A stretch of 64,000 nt of DNA from an uncultured Candidatus Poseidoniales archaeon. Its GTDB lineage: Archaea; Thermoplasmatota; Poseidoniia; Poseidoniales; Thalassarchaeaceae. Of this stretch, positions 28,529-38,672 are shown piece by piece. The notes beneath the pieces were generated by a model. That model worked only from the letters and a program-made list of their open reading frames with translations. It was not told where the DNA came from and made no database searches. The DNA lies in assembly GCA_902560445.1 (NCBI GenBank), contig CACELO010000002.1:1-64000 (forward strand), in the 5' to 3' direction. Both the position numbers and the translations under genes were made by a program. Each line of letters begins with the position of its first letter. Positions within the stretch are counted from its first letter, which is position 1.

Positions 28529-29242
28529 ATGAAGAGCGACGAAGAACGACTAACTGTCGTAAACGTGGTCGCCTCCACCCGAGTGGCGGAGGAACTTGAC
28601 CTACCTGATATTGCCATCCAACTGAACTGCGAGTATGAACCAGAACAATTTCCTGGTGTAGTCTACCGTGTTGTAGATCCAAAACTCGCCATCCTAATGT
28701 TCCGCTCCGGTCGAGCGGTTTGTACAGGTGGAAAGAACAAGGATAACATTCACACTGGAATTGAGAGAATGATTGGCGACCTAAGGGCAGCTGGTATCGA
28801 AACATGGGAATTAGATGATGTAGAAATTGAGGTGCAGAATATGGTTGCAACTTATGCTCTACATTACCCAGAGGATTACTACGGAACCGCAAGAATGGAT
28901 GATAACCACACCAAAGTCATCGACGTAGAAGGCGGAATTCGTGCTGCTACAGATGAAGAAGTAGAGGCAGAGGACCCACGAATCCGAGGAATTCGAGAAG
29001 GCGAACCACTAGCAACAATGCCACGTAGATTGAACCTCAATAATTTGACCTTCCACCTGCCTTTCGACAAGGTTGAATACGAACCAGAACAGTTCCCAGG
29101 GCTAATTTACAGACTCGATTACCCTCGAGTAGTTTGTCTGATTTTCGGTTCCGGAAAGATGGTAATTACAGGTGCTCGAGACAAGTCTGAGATTCTTGAA
29201 GCTGTACAATTCATCCAAGATGAGTTAGCAGACCTGTTGTGA
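28529..29242 (+). CDS. tbp: TATA-box-binding protein with an internal insertion
   Basis: Two TBP repeats (VVNVVASTRV...EYEPEQFPGVVYRVVDPKLAILMFRSGRAVCTGGK and VQNMVATYAL...EYEPEQFPGLIYRLDYPRVVCLIFGSGKMVITGARDK). ORF track starts at GTG 28517. Confidence 0.95.
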   Translation: MKSDEERLTVVNVVASTRVAEELDLPDIAIQLNCEYEPEQFPGVVYRVVDPKLAILMFRSGRAVCTGGKNKDNIHTGIERMIGDLRAAGIETWELDDVEIEVQNMVATYALHYPEDYYGTARMDDNHTKVIDVEGGIRAATDEEVEAEDPRIRGIREGEPLATMPRRLNLNNLTFHLPFDKVEYEPEQFPGLIYRLDYPRVVCLIFGSGKMVITGARDKSEILEAVQFIQDELADLL

Positions 29243-32200
29243 AAATAGCCAGAAATTTATCCTTTAGATTGTCTAAACGTCTTTGGGTGAGATTCATGTG
29301 CAGACTCCGTCTGCATATTTTCGTGTCTGGTATAAGATTTAGTGGATTCATCGTTGTCTTGATGTTGATTCTAGTACCTGCAATGGGTTTTATGGGAGAA
29401 GTTAAGCAAAATTCGAAACTAGGTGAAGATTTAGTAGAAAGTGACGTAAATCGAAATCCTGTAAGTCTTGTTGATGTTCCCGATTGGAGAATTGGAGATC
29501 GTTGGTATTATACTGGCTTTCTGGATGTTCGAGACTTTGTTGCAGATAGTGGTGTAGCCACTAATGTAGAGACCTTGGATGGAAATCTAGATACTCAAGT
29601 TACTGATATCTATACTACAATTATAGAGGGTGTTTCCACGCTGGTTTACAAGGTTGAATCAGAAGGTGAATATGAAGCACAAAACGTAGAATTATCCGGC
29701 TACGATGGTGACCTAATCATAGAGATAGATACTGTCGAAATAATCCGAGCCTCAGATTTGGCATCGATTGAGCAAGAGGCAACAATAGACATTGATTTTG
29801 ATTACCAAATTTGGTTTTGGACCTATACTATTCATGTGGCAGAATTAGTGGTGACTAACGAATATGACCCTGCTTTGGAGGGATATGATTTCCCAATTAG
29901 TGTTGGAGAGTATTGGCAAACCAGTTACTCACAAGATACAACCTATAGTGGAAGTAGCGATTACGTAGATATTCCATCCGATACCAGCACATCCAATACC
30001 ACATCATGGGAAGTTGTTTCACGAGGAAGTTCTGGTGTTACATATAGCGGATGTGCTCAATCTTACAATATAACAACACGTAACTCAAATGGCGATGGTA
30101 CCGGCTACAAATGGTATTGCCCCGCGATTAGTAATGATATCAAAAGTTCAACAACAGAAAGTATAGGTTTCATCGCTACCCATGAGTTAAGCTGGTACCA
30201 AAAATCTGCAAGAATCAACGAAATAGATGTTGATGTCGAATTCCAATTGTCTCCTCTAGACATGCAAATTGACGCGACTGTAACGTTGACGGATAATGCT
30301 GGGAACGCTGTATCAAACCAAAATGTAGAATTCCGTTTTGAGATAGATCAAGATATCAGGACTTTTACAACCGATTCCTATGGACAGTTTATTGTTAATT
30401 TCAACACAGGAAATAGTCCGGATCAATCCGATGGAGGAAGTGAACATGGATCTCACGGGGTGATTGCTTGGATTGATGGTAATTTCCCTCAAGTTGGAAC
30501 TACTACGGTAATTATCGATCAGAATGTCCACCCTGTGGATTTGATAGCAAATGCTGCAGGAGTGACCATAGAGAGAACTAGGGGGGACAGAACAGTTAGC
30601 CTAAATCCAGCAATCGGATTTAATGCAGTTCCCGAAGATCTACTAACTTTTAGTGTGCCAGTAGTGAACAGAGGTATACTAACTTCTCCAGAAACTGATC
30701 TAAGAGTAATTGGTCCAGATGGAGTCTCGTCCACAAGCTATGTTCCTGCATTGGGGAGTTTGGAAGAACAGCGTGTAGAATTGGATTGGGAAGTACCCGC
30801 TGGTCAACCTATAGGTAATTCGTTGTTAGAATTCATAGTCGATGAATCAGAAGCGATAACAAATGATGGGAATCGAAGCAATAATTTAGGTTTATTTAGC
30901 CTCTATATTGGAAGATTACCAGTTGCAGAATTATCGATAAATTCCCCTCTGCAGACGTATGAAACTGCTACCCTTGATGCAATGAATTCAATCGACCCCG
31001 ATGGTGGAATCGTCGAATGTGTATTTGAGATAGAATCAACTTCTGGAAATATGGAAATTATACAAGATGATGATTGTATTCATGATTTTGTCTGGGAAGA
31101 TGATGGAGAATATATGGTACGCTTGACGATTACAGATGGGGAGAGCGATACAGATACAATTGAGCAGAACTTTACCATTCTAAATCGCCCACCTGAAATT
31201 ATTGTAGAGGCTTCAGCATATTCTATTCCAGTTCTTTCCTCTGTGACATTCGAAGTCACCCATCGTGAAGATATGGATACGAATAATCCAATCTCCCCTG
31301 TCGATATATCCTGGCAGACCTCTTGTGAGGAAGGTAGTACAGTTAGCGCCAGATGCACAGTAACTCCAACTCAAGAAGGAAATTATACAATCGAGGTTAT
31401 TGCATTGGATGATGATGGGGCTACTGTTACCGAAGAATTAACGGTAGAAGTTACGAATATTGCCCCGTCAGAGTTAGAGGCAGAGATTTGGCTTTCAAGT
31501 ACTAGATTAACTCCAGACTCCAGAGGAGTTTACACAATTAACGAAGGTGATGTGATTGAGATTAGAGGCTCTGCATCGGACTCACCAAATGATATTCAAG
31601 ATTTATTCCACCTATGGTCACCAGACGCTGAACACCATCCCGAGATAAAGTTGGAAAGTATTGGACAAAATTCGATCATTGAGCATACATATACCACCTC
31701 AGGATTACATCTAGCGACACTCGAAGTGACTGACGATGACGGTGCTAGTTCTGAAACTTTAGTTGTAGCAATTGAGGTTGTTAATATCGCTCCAAAGATA
31801 GACCCTATTAGTACCCCACTACCAGCTCCAGAAGATGGAGAAATCACCATCACTGCCAGTGTCTGGGACACATTAGGAGATATAGAAACTCTAGTCAATT
31901 GTTTCGATCTTAATCCAGAAGAGAATAGCGATGAAATAGGAGGTTCAACCGATGATTGTGATTTCGAGGGAAATCGATTTATTGGTTCTTGGCCAGATGC
32001 ACAACAGGCACCATCGACGATAATTTTCCACACCACTGATGATGATGGAGAAACCGCATTTGTAGAGATTCCAATAAGTGTCAATAATGTAAAGCCGGAT
32101 GCATATGCTATGGTGAGCAACCAAAATCCAACAATAGGAGATTTTGTAGTTCTAAGTGCTAACCTGACAACCGACTCAAGCTATGACCTTGAAACTCTGA

Positions 32201-32826
32201 GATATGTATGGGATTTGGATGTAACAACCGACAGTGACGGAAATGGCAATCCCTCAGATGATGAGGATTACGTAGGACAGTGGTTTGCGTGGGAATCTGA
32301 TAAATATGGAACAATATCTGTGAAACTAACCGTGACAGATGAGGAACTCTCTGATTCAATGCTAATTACCTTGAATATCGAAGAAGCACCTTTCAGCTTT
32401 GGAGACTTAGTTTCTTCACCAATTGTGATTATTTTAATTCTGCTAATTTTGGCCGGCGGTGGAGGCTTTGCATATGTGCAGATGCGTAAACCCGACGATT
32501 TAGTACAAGCACCTGCAGAGGTAAAGCGAGGTCGTAAAGTGTCTATGGATGATGCCTTTGACGACCCTGAATTTGATCCCTTCAGTGAGGACAAGGCCAA
32601 GAGGCGAGTGCAAGAACAAAAAAGAAATGAGGAGGGCAAATTGATTGAATCAAAAGAGAAGACGGAACCTAAAGTTCCTGAGTCAATTGTATCCGAAGAA
32701 GTACCCGTGATTCAGATGAGTGAGCTCGACGAAGAGTACGAACAAGCAAGGTCTTCAGAAGTGGTTAATGATGAGGTGTTCAATGACTTGTTGGATGACT
32801 CTGAGTCTTCTAGCGAAGAAGAGTGA
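29239..32826 (+). CDS. Large secreted protein with PKD-like domains and C-terminal TM anchor
   Basis: N-terminal hydrophobic signal; repeated FEIESTSGNMEIIQDDDCIHDFVWEDDGEYMVRLTITDGES and HTYTTSGLHLATLEVTDDDGAS PKD-type motifs; TM IVIILILLILAGGGGFAYV. Confidence 0.8.
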   Translation: MKIARNLSFRLSKRLWVRFMCRLRLHIFVSGIRFSGFIVVLMLILVPAMGFMGEVKQNSKLGEDLVESDVNRNPVSLVDVPDWRIGDRWYYTGFLDVRDFVADSGVATNVETLDGNLDTQVTDIYTTIIEGVSTLVYKVESEGEYEAQNVELSGYDGDLIIEIDTVEIIRASDLASIEQEATIDIDFDYQIWFWTYTIHVAELVVTNEYDPALEGYDFPISVGEYWQTSYSQDTTYSGSSDYVDIPSDTSTSNTTSWEVVSRGSSGVTYSGCAQSYNITTRNSNGDGTGYKWYCPAISNDIKSSTTESIGFIATHELSWYQKSARINEIDVDVEFQLSPLDMQIDATVTLTDNAGNAVSNQNVEFRFEIDQDIRTFTTDSYGQFIVNFNTGNSPDQSDGGSEHGSHGVIAWIDGNFPQVGTTTVIIDQNVHPVDLIANAAGVTIERTRGDRTVSLNPAIGFNAVPEDLLTFSVPVVNRGILTSPETDLRVIGPDGVSSTSYVPALGSLEEQRVELDWEVPAGQPIGNSLLEFIVDESEAITNDGNRSNNLGLFSLYIGRLPVAELSINSPLQTYETATLDAMNSIDPDGGIVECVFEIESTSGNMEIIQDDDCIHDFVWEDDGEYMVRLTITDGESDTDTIEQNFTILNRPPEIIVEASAYSIPVLSSVTFEVTHREDMDTNNPISPVDISWQTSCEEGSTVSARCTVTPTQEGNYTIEVIALDDDGATVTEELTVEVTNIAPSELEAEIWLSSTRLTPDSRGVYTINEGDVIEIRGSASDSPNDIQDLFHLWSPDAEHHPEIKLESIGQNSIIEHTYTTSGLHLATLEVTDDDGASSETLVVAIEVVNIAPKIDPISTPLPAPEDGEITITASVWDTLGDIETLVNCFDLNPEENSDEIGGSTDDCDFEGNRFIGSWPDAQQAPSTIIFHTTDDDGETAFVEIPISVNNVKPDAYAMVSNQNPTIGDFVVLSANLTTDSSYDLETLRYVWDLDVTTDSDGNGNPSDDEDYVGQWFAWESDKYGTISVKLTVTDEELSDSMLITLNIEEAPFSFGDLVSSPIVIILILLILAGGGGFAYVQMRKPDDLVQAPAEVKRGRKVSMDDAFDDPEFDPFSEDKAKRRVQEQKRNEEGKLIESKEKTEPKVPESIVSEEVPVIQMSELDEEYEQARSSEVVNDEVFNDLLDDSESSSEEE

Positions 32827-32911
32827 CCGCTGTGGTCAAGACTCTCAATAACCGTTCTTTGTTGCTCTTTTTTAGCGAAGCACTCATTGAGGAAGAGGAA
32901 CTCGAATAGCC

Positions 32912-33379
32912 GTGGTTAATCTATTCAGATTACTTGGCTTACCCGACCCCTCTAAGTCGGTCGAATCGCTTAAGAGGCCGCCACGATCAGCCGATCCAGG
33001 TCCTCAAGACAACGATTCATTCCACGATTTAGGTAAGGAAATATGGTCAGATAGGACTCACAAATTGATTGGCGAAGCTGAACGTTTTGTTCACTACATT
33101 AAACCCGATGATTTGCATCGATTGAATCTAGATGGAATGGGCCATAATTTAGCGCAGGGGAATCTTGTGATTGTAGATCTTGGCTCACTTACTCATATGC
33201 CTAGTCAACAAGACGTTTGTCGAAGAAGAATTCAAGATCTTGCGCAACAAACCGGACTTCCAGTGTTTGCTCTAAACGAGGCGGATACGCTGCTGATGAT
33301 TGCCGGTCGTAATATGCGAGTCGATACGGAAAAACACAAGTTAGGTGTGGCTCAGTGGAGCCAATCATCTGATGACTAA
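32912..33379 (+). CDS. sepF: Archaeal SepF-like cell division protein (DUF552)
   Basis: Amphipathic-type N-terminus MVNLFRLLGL, linker, then GNLVIVDLGSLTHMPSQQDVCRRRIQDLAQQTGLPVFALNEADTLLMIAGRNMRVDTEKHKLG, resembling archaeal SepF cores. Confidence 0.7.
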   Translation: MVNLFRLLGLPDPSKSVESLKRPPRSADPGPQDNDSFHDLGKEIWSDRTHKLIGEAERFVHYIKPDDLHRLNLDGMGHNLAQGNLVIVDLGSLTHMPSQQDVCRRRIQDLAQQTGLPVFALNEADTLLMIAGRNMRVDTEKHKLGVAQWSQSSDD

Positions 33380-34206
33380 GCATAGTCGATTTGACTACGC
33401 CAATCCGATTCACTAGGACCTGGCCCGAGTTTGTCGAATCCTATCTGGAAAAGTTTCACCGGTATGGAATCAGAATCTACTCCTTCTGGCGCCTCGATAT
33501 CTTCCACCCTGAGTATTACTAGAGTTCCAACAGCCTCTTCCGGCAATGAATAGAAATCCACTACTCTACAATTAATTGCACATAATGCTGAATCGTAATT
33601 GGGCGGTGATTCTGGTAAGAAATCCCATTCTGATTTTTCTCTTGCTACGAGTTTGACCGTTTTATTCACGGCACTGGCTGATTCCAAATCAGCATTCAAT
33701 ACAAAAATCGAGGCTTTGGAACCTATTCCTTCTTCCTGTAAATTTACCAATGTATCTCTAGGTCTCCCCTCCCTATTTGTCGATAATGAGAGGGCAAGAA
33801 GAGGTGGGTGATTTGAAACAATACTGATTGAAGACATAGGTGCTATATTTTCTACTCCTGATTTAGATTTAGTACCTACAAGAACCACGGGTTTCGGCAT
33901 TAGTAGGGATGCAAGCCAAGCCCTCCTATCTCTGAATCCGAGGGAATTTACATCGATTTTGTATGAACCATCTCCTATCTTTGGAGGGGGTGGAGGATCG
34001 CCTTCTTCATCGGTGAGCCATGTATCTAGTGCACCCGATTCCATCTCACTAGCAGAAAATGCGGTGAACTCACGGAATGCTTGCCAACGAGAAATCTCCG
34101 AAGGATCTTCCTCTCTAGATTGTTTACGGGCAATTGATGCATCGGAGTATGTGACACAACGACGAAGGTATCGCGAAACCACTTTCCGTCGTTCGTCGAT
34201 ATCCAT
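33376..34206 (-). CDS. Flavin reductase-like (FMN-binding split barrel) protein
   Basis: MPKPVVLVGTKSKSGVENIAPMSSISIVSNHPPLLALSLS...RDTLVNLQEEG. Confidence 0.8.
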   Translation of the reverse strand: MDIDERRKVVSRYLRRCVTYSDASIARKQSREEDPSEISRWQAFREFTAFSASEMESGALDTWLTDEEGDPPPPPKIGDGSYKIDVNSLGFRDRRAWLASLLMPKPVVLVGTKSKSGVENIAPMSSISIVSNHPPLLALSLSTNREGRPRDTLVNLQEEGIGSKASIFVLNADLESASAVNKTVKLVAREKSEWDFLPESPPNYDSALCAINCRVVDFYSLPEEAVGTLVILRVEDIEAPEGVDSDSIPVKLFQIGFDKLGPGPSESDWRSQIDYA

Positions 34207-34694
34207 TAACCCTCAACCCCGAGTTCACCCATCAGCCTCTCTACATGGCCGGTAGCTCTTACATTATAGCCTACAAATTCGAAATTTCCATCCAAACCTA
34301 TGACGAAAGTTGAACGAGAAACTCCCAAGTATGTCTTTCCATAATTCATCTTCTCTCTCCATACACCGTAAAGTTGGTGTAATTCGATGTCTTGATCAAC
34401 GATTAATTCGAAGTTGAGGCTATAATTCTCAATGAAATTTATATGTGATTTTGCCGAATCCTTGGAGACACCAATAACTCGGTATCCCGCGGATTTTAAT
34501 CTGGTAAAATTGTCTCTAAAATCACAGGCTTGTTTAGTGCATCCAGGTGTAGAATCTTTAGGATAAAAGTAGAGAATTACCTTCTGCCCACCATTGAGTA
34601 TTTCGCTTAGCTTTATACCAGTGCCATCTGTTAATACTGCTTCAAAATCTGGGGCCTTTTGACCAACCTCAAAATTCACCATATCCTTGCTCAT
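34206..34694 (-). CDS. bcp: Thioredoxin-dependent peroxiredoxin (BCP type)
   Basis: GQKAPDFEAVLTDG, ILYFYPKDSTPGCTKQACDFRDN. Confidence 0.93.
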   Translation of the reverse strand: MSKDMVNFEVGQKAPDFEAVLTDGTGIKLSEILNGGQKVILYFYPKDSTPGCTKQACDFRDNFTRLKSAGYRVIGVSKDSAKSHINFIENYSLNFELIVDQDIELHQLYGVWREKMNYGKTYLGVSRSTFVIGLDGNFEFVGYNVRATGHVERLMGELGVEG

Positions 34695-34722
34695 AATCTC
34701 CCCACCTTAGGAAAGGTGATGA

Positions 34723-35055
34723 ATGCTCGTATTGGGAGGATTGAAGAATCAAGACTGGTTGATTAAGCGTATGGGTAAAGCAGGAACGTTTGGAGGGGCT
34801 CTCTCGTTAATTATCGGAGGGCTATTTCTTATCGGTTGGTTTGGAGCAGGAATGGTGGTTGATTATATCGACAATGAATTAGAAGAAAATTGCGATAGTA
34901 CAAGTGGCCAAATTGGACAAATTACCGGGTGGGATGAAGGGCAGTGTCAGGATGGAAGAGATTCTCGAGATTTCGTTTCTTCATTACAAACTCCATTGCT
35001 ACTTATTGGAGTGGTACTATCTGGCATGGGTGTCTTTATGCTAGTTAGAAGTTGA
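34723..35055 (+). CDS. Small membrane protein of unknown function
   Basis: 110 aa with two TM segments. Confidence 0.55.
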   Translation: MLVLGGLKNQDWLIKRMGKAGTFGGALSLIIGGLFLIGWFGAGMVVDYIDNELEENCDSTSGQIGQITGWDEGQCQDGRDSRDFVSSLQTPLLLIGVVLSGMGVFMLVRS

Positions 35056-35707
35056 TTTTATATCGCTTTGATTCTTCTTGAATTCGTTTTTTACTCGCCG
35101 CCCAGCCGCAAATTGGACAATCTGATAGATTGTGATTGCGTGCTGGGCAATATTCGCGTCCAAAGAAAATAATTTGCAGATGACGGCGATTCCAGGTTTC
35201 CATAGAGAAAACAGCCTTCAAATCCCGTTCTGTCTGCTCTACATTACGCGCCTTTGAGAGCCCCCAGCGACTTGCTAAACGGTGTATGTGTGTATCCACA
35301 GGAAACGCTGGAATACCGAATGCTTGCGCCATAACGACGCTAGCAGTCTTGTGCCCAACGCCTGCAAGTGATTCTAGGAATTCCCAATCGGGAATAATTT
35401 CTCCACCTCCTTGCAATATTTGTTCTGCCATTAATTTCAGATTCTTGGCTTTGGTTGGTGCTAGTCCAATTTCTCGGATTAAATTCTGAATCTCATCAAC
35501 TTCCAAAGAGGCCATCTTTTCTGGACTATCGGCTTTTGCAAATAAAGCCGGAGTGACCTGGTTTACTTTCTTGTCTGTTGTCTGTGCAGAAAGCATAACT
35601 GCGACTAACAAAGTGTATGGATCGCTATGATTCAGAGGAATTGGAGTTTCAGGGTATAATTCGTCTAACTGTGCCCCGATTTTATCAGCCTTATCGGCTC
35701 TTTTCAT
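35045..35707 (-). CDS. nth: Endonuclease III
   Basis: LLVAVMLSAQTTDKKVNQVTPALF, LAGVGHKTASVVMAQAFG, FPVDTHIHRLASRWGLS, CPARNHNLSDCPIC Fe-S loop. Confidence 0.93.
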   Translation of the reverse strand: MKRADKADKIGAQLDELYPETPIPLNHSDPYTLLVAVMLSAQTTDKKVNQVTPALFAKADSPEKMASLEVDEIQNLIREIGLAPTKAKNLKLMAEQILQGGGEIIPDWEFLESLAGVGHKTASVVMAQAFGIPAFPVDTHIHRLASRWGLSKARNVEQTERDLKAVFSMETWNRRHLQIIFFGREYCPARNHNLSDCPICGWAASKKRIQEESKRYKINF

Positions 35708-35913
35708 TGCTTAATTTCCCCCTCATCCCGAAGTCCGAGGAATAGTGAACCACCCACAATTAACCCCGGAATCAAGTAACAAGGGCCAACCAGAAAGTCT
35801 TCGTTAGTTACATTCTGAGTTTCGCCACCTAAGACAATGTATGCAAATGCACCCAACATAAATGCAGGTAGGAAAGATACCAAGGCAAACACCAGTCCCC
35901 TCATTAACTGCAT
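35704..35913 (-). CDS. Small two-TM membrane protein
   Basis: Hydrophobic MQLMRGLVFALVSFLPAFMLGAFAYIVLGG...; the upstream part of the ORF-track model overlaps the PolX gene. Confidence 0.5.
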   Translation of the reverse strand: MQLMRGLVFALVSFLPAFMLGAFAYIVLGGETQNVTNEDFLVGPCYLIPGLIVGGSLFLGLRDEGEIKQ

Positions 35914-35948
35914 GAATGTGGCTGGACTACTATAGTCATCAACCTTCG

Positions 35949-37883
35949 TCAGAGCCGAAGTAGTTGTTCCATCTCTAAACCAGTCTTTGTGTTTAGCACA
36001 TCTGCTGCTTCTAGCCAACCCTTTCGGGCAATTTGAACTCCGTACCAAATATCAGCCAAACCCTCTGTCCCATGTGCATCTGGATTGATACAAACTGGGA
36101 CGCCTTGTTGCTTGGCAAAATGACAAAGTCTCCAATCTAGATCTAGTCGATAGGGGGAGGCATTGATTTCAACCGCTTTCAATACACCTTCTGAGTTAAG
36201 TTCCCCCATCCTTCGTAATACTGCATGCATATCAACAGGGAAACCTTCTCGACCTTGTAATATTCTCCCAGTTGGATGACCAAGGATAGTGAAAGTCGGA
36301 TTTTCAATAGCTTGAATCAGGGCTTCAGTGTTCTCTATCTCGTCTCGATTTCTCCAACTTCCCAAAGCGTGTACTGAGCCTACAATGTGACTCATGGACT
36401 GGCGAGTTGCATCTGGATAATCTAAACCACCGTCAACCAGGATGTCGCACTCAGAACCATGAAAAATTCTGAAATCCTCACCTGAGTCGACCCATCCTTC
36501 GTTGAGTGCACGAATCATTTCTGCTTGTACTGGTATTCCATCTGCGGGAATACCAATTTGTCGACCACCAATATTGAGGATCTCAGAGTGGTCAGCAATG
36601 CCGAGATACTGCCAACCTAACTCCTGTGCCGCTATGGCCATTTCTTCTAAGGTGTTTACCCCGTCAGATGCCACTGTGTGGTTGTGAAGTGCTCCGCGAA
36701 TATTCTCTGGTTGAATTAGATTTGGAAGAGAAGAAGATTGAGCCGCTTCTATTTCTCCTGTATCTTCACGCATTTCAGGAGGAACCCAAGCAAGTCCGAG
36801 ATGACGATAGATATCTTCCTCATTAGCGCATTCTAGAGTGTATTTGGCCGCCTCCATACCAATTGCATCACCCGCCTCTTTATCCGAGAAGAGGCCGAAT
36901 TCATTCAATCTAAGTCCACGGTCTATGGCTAACTGACGCATTCTGATATTGTGTTCTTTGGAACCCGTGAAGTAAGCCAGAGTGAATGGAAAAGTAGCAG
37001 GTGGAACTATTCTGACCTGAGCATCGATTGTTGCATCCCCGCTTCGCTCCATCATTGACTCTGCAAGTTGTGCATCAAGAGTTCCTGTAGTACCAGAACC
37101 GGATAACATATCTTGTTCTAAAATTAGGCTAACCTTTGACTCACCAGAACCCTTTACCTCAGCAATTCCGGGAAGAGAGAGTATAGCCTTCACTACAGAA
37201 TCATGATCCTCGGGTTCTGCCGCAGCGACGATATCTAGGTCTCCAATAGTTTCTCTACGCCGCCGTGCACTACCTGCAAGTTGCGCACGAGAAACTCCAG
37301 GAATCGAAGCAACCCTAGCCTCCAAAGCCCGACCAAACATCAAACCTACATCCATTCTAGAACGGCCTTGGTATCTCCGGAGTAACTCAATTCCTTCGAG
37401 ATATTTTCGTTGACTTTTTTCACCAAAACCCGAGAGAGGCGCAACATGACCCAATTCACATGCTATCTTTAGAGAGTCAACCGAATCTACTCCGAGTTCC
37501 TCATACATCAAGCGGGCGCGTTTTGGCCCTAATCCAGGTATTCCTACTATCTCGATTAGACCCGGTGGGATTTTCCCATAAAGTTCATTCAAATCCCCCC
37601 AAGTACCCTCCATTACAGCCTCGGTAACTAAGCCGCTGATACCTTTGCCAATTCCTTTGACCTCAACCAGCCTTCCTTCTTTTACGACACTGAGCAAATC
37701 TTCCTCCATGGATGCGAGGGCTCGGCTAGCATTTTGGTATGCTCTGACCCTAAACACATTGGCTCCATCTAGTTCCAGAAGTACTCCTACTTGTTCCATT
37801 ACAGCAACCACGGAAGACTTAGTTTGGAAAGGAGGGCCTGTGCTTCGAGGTTTGGGTAAACTCCAACCCTTGACCTTCACCAT
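35949..37883 (-). CDS. polX: PolX-type DNA polymerase beta / PHP domain protein
   Basis: VFRVRAYQNASRAL, VKGIGKGISGLVTEAV, AGSARRRRETIGDLDIV nucleotidyltransferase motif, PHP domain ALHNHTVASDGVNTLEEMA, YLGIADHS. Confidence 0.92.
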   Translation of the reverse strand: MVKVKGWSLPKPRSTGPPFQTKSSVVAVMEQVGVLLELDGANVFRVRAYQNASRALASMEEDLLSVVKEGRLVEVKGIGKGISGLVTEAVMEGTWGDLNELYGKIPPGLIEIVGIPGLGPKRARLMYEELGVDSVDSLKIACELGHVAPLSGFGEKSQRKYLEGIELLRRYQGRSRMDVGLMFGRALEARVASIPGVSRAQLAGSARRRRETIGDLDIVAAAEPEDHDSVVKAILSLPGIAEVKGSGESKVSLILEQDMLSGSGTTGTLDAQLAESMMERSGDATIDAQVRIVPPATFPFTLAYFTGSKEHNIRMRQLAIDRGLRLNEFGLFSDKEAGDAIGMEAAKYTLECANEEDIYRHLGLAWVPPEMREDTGEIEAAQSSSLPNLIQPENIRGALHNHTVASDGVNTLEEMAIAAQELGWQYLGIADHSEILNIGGRQIGIPADGIPVQAEMIRALNEGWVDSGEDFRIFHGSECDILVDGGLDYPDATRQSMSHIVGSVHALGSWRNRDEIENTEALIQAIENPTFTILGHPTGRILQGREGFPVDMHAVLRRMGELNSEGVLKAVEINASPYRLDLDWRLCHFAKQQGVPVCINPDAHGTEGLADIWYGVQIARKGWLEAADVLNTKTGLEMEQLLRL

Positions 37884-37907
37884 GCACTGAACGAGGCTTC
37901 TCGGCCC

Positions 37908-38312
37908 TTGAGGCTGTCCATCAGCACTGTTGGACCCAAGACTCACAAATGCACACCTAATCGCAAGGGTGTGGAGTTACTTGCGACCCTCGAAACAGCC
38001 TCGATTACCCTCTGTGGTATCGCTATGTTGCTCTGGATGAGTATTGGCACCTTTACTCGAGCGGAATGGGGAGAAGTATTCGCTCAGAAAACAATCTTTG
38101 TCATGTGTGTGACCTCTGCATTTTTGTTAGTTCTTCTACATCATTTGGGAGGAGAATTATGGGGTTCTCGTAATGTTGCATTGCCATTTGCTTTGACTGC
38201 TCTAATTGTTGCTGCTGCAGGATCTCTAAACATCAAAGGCCAAGATGTGCAAGGTGAAATTAACCCTCACGAAATAATGAGGATGAGAAAGCGTGAAAGA
38301 GATGAAGACTGA
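37908..38312 (+). CDS. Small multi-TM membrane protein
   Basis: 134 aa with hydrophobic segments; start uncertain (GTG near 37969 possible). Confidence 0.5.
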   Translation: MRLSISTVGPKTHKCTPNRKGVELLATLETASITLCGIAMLLWMSIGTFTRAEWGEVFAQKTIFVMCVTSAFLLVLLHHLGGELWGSRNVALPFALTALIVAAAGSLNIKGQDVQGEINPHEIMRMRKRERDED

Positions 38313-38314
38313 AT

Positions 38315-38608
38315 CTATTCTTCAGTCCTTTCAACGCCCAATTTGTCATCGATAAAGGCGCGCATGTAAGCGGGGAGTTCGCCATTAACAAAGATTACAT
38401 CGTTTACTTGATCGAGTTTCATCAATGAATAATAAATCTGCATGGCAGTCATTGGAGTTGAACTACATCCTGTACAACCCCCCTCAAGTGAAATCATGAT
38501 TATTCCATCTGTGGTGTCGACTACATTGACGATACCATCATGGGCGTCCAAAATTGCTTGGACTGGACCGACGGATTGCAAAATTAACTGCTTATCCACC
38601 TCTGCCAT
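38315..38608 (-). CDS. NifU-like (NFU) Fe-S scaffold domain protein
   Basis: ISLEGGCTGCSSTPMTAMQ CxxC motif. Confidence 0.8.
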   Translation of the reverse strand: MAEVDKQLILQSVGPVQAILDAHDGIVNVVDTTDGIIMISLEGGCTGCSSTPMTAMQIYYSLMKLDQVNDVIFVNGELPAYMRAFIDDKLGVERTEE

Positions 38609-38672
38609 GTCAATTCCTCCTAACCCCCTACCGGGCGAGGTGCTTTGAACCATTGGTGGGCTGACCGCCAAT

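Noticed and set aside
31596-32120. 174-aa antisense ORF over the PKD protein gene
   Set aside because: Overlaps a continuous large ORF with recognisable domains; composition fits a shadow ORF.
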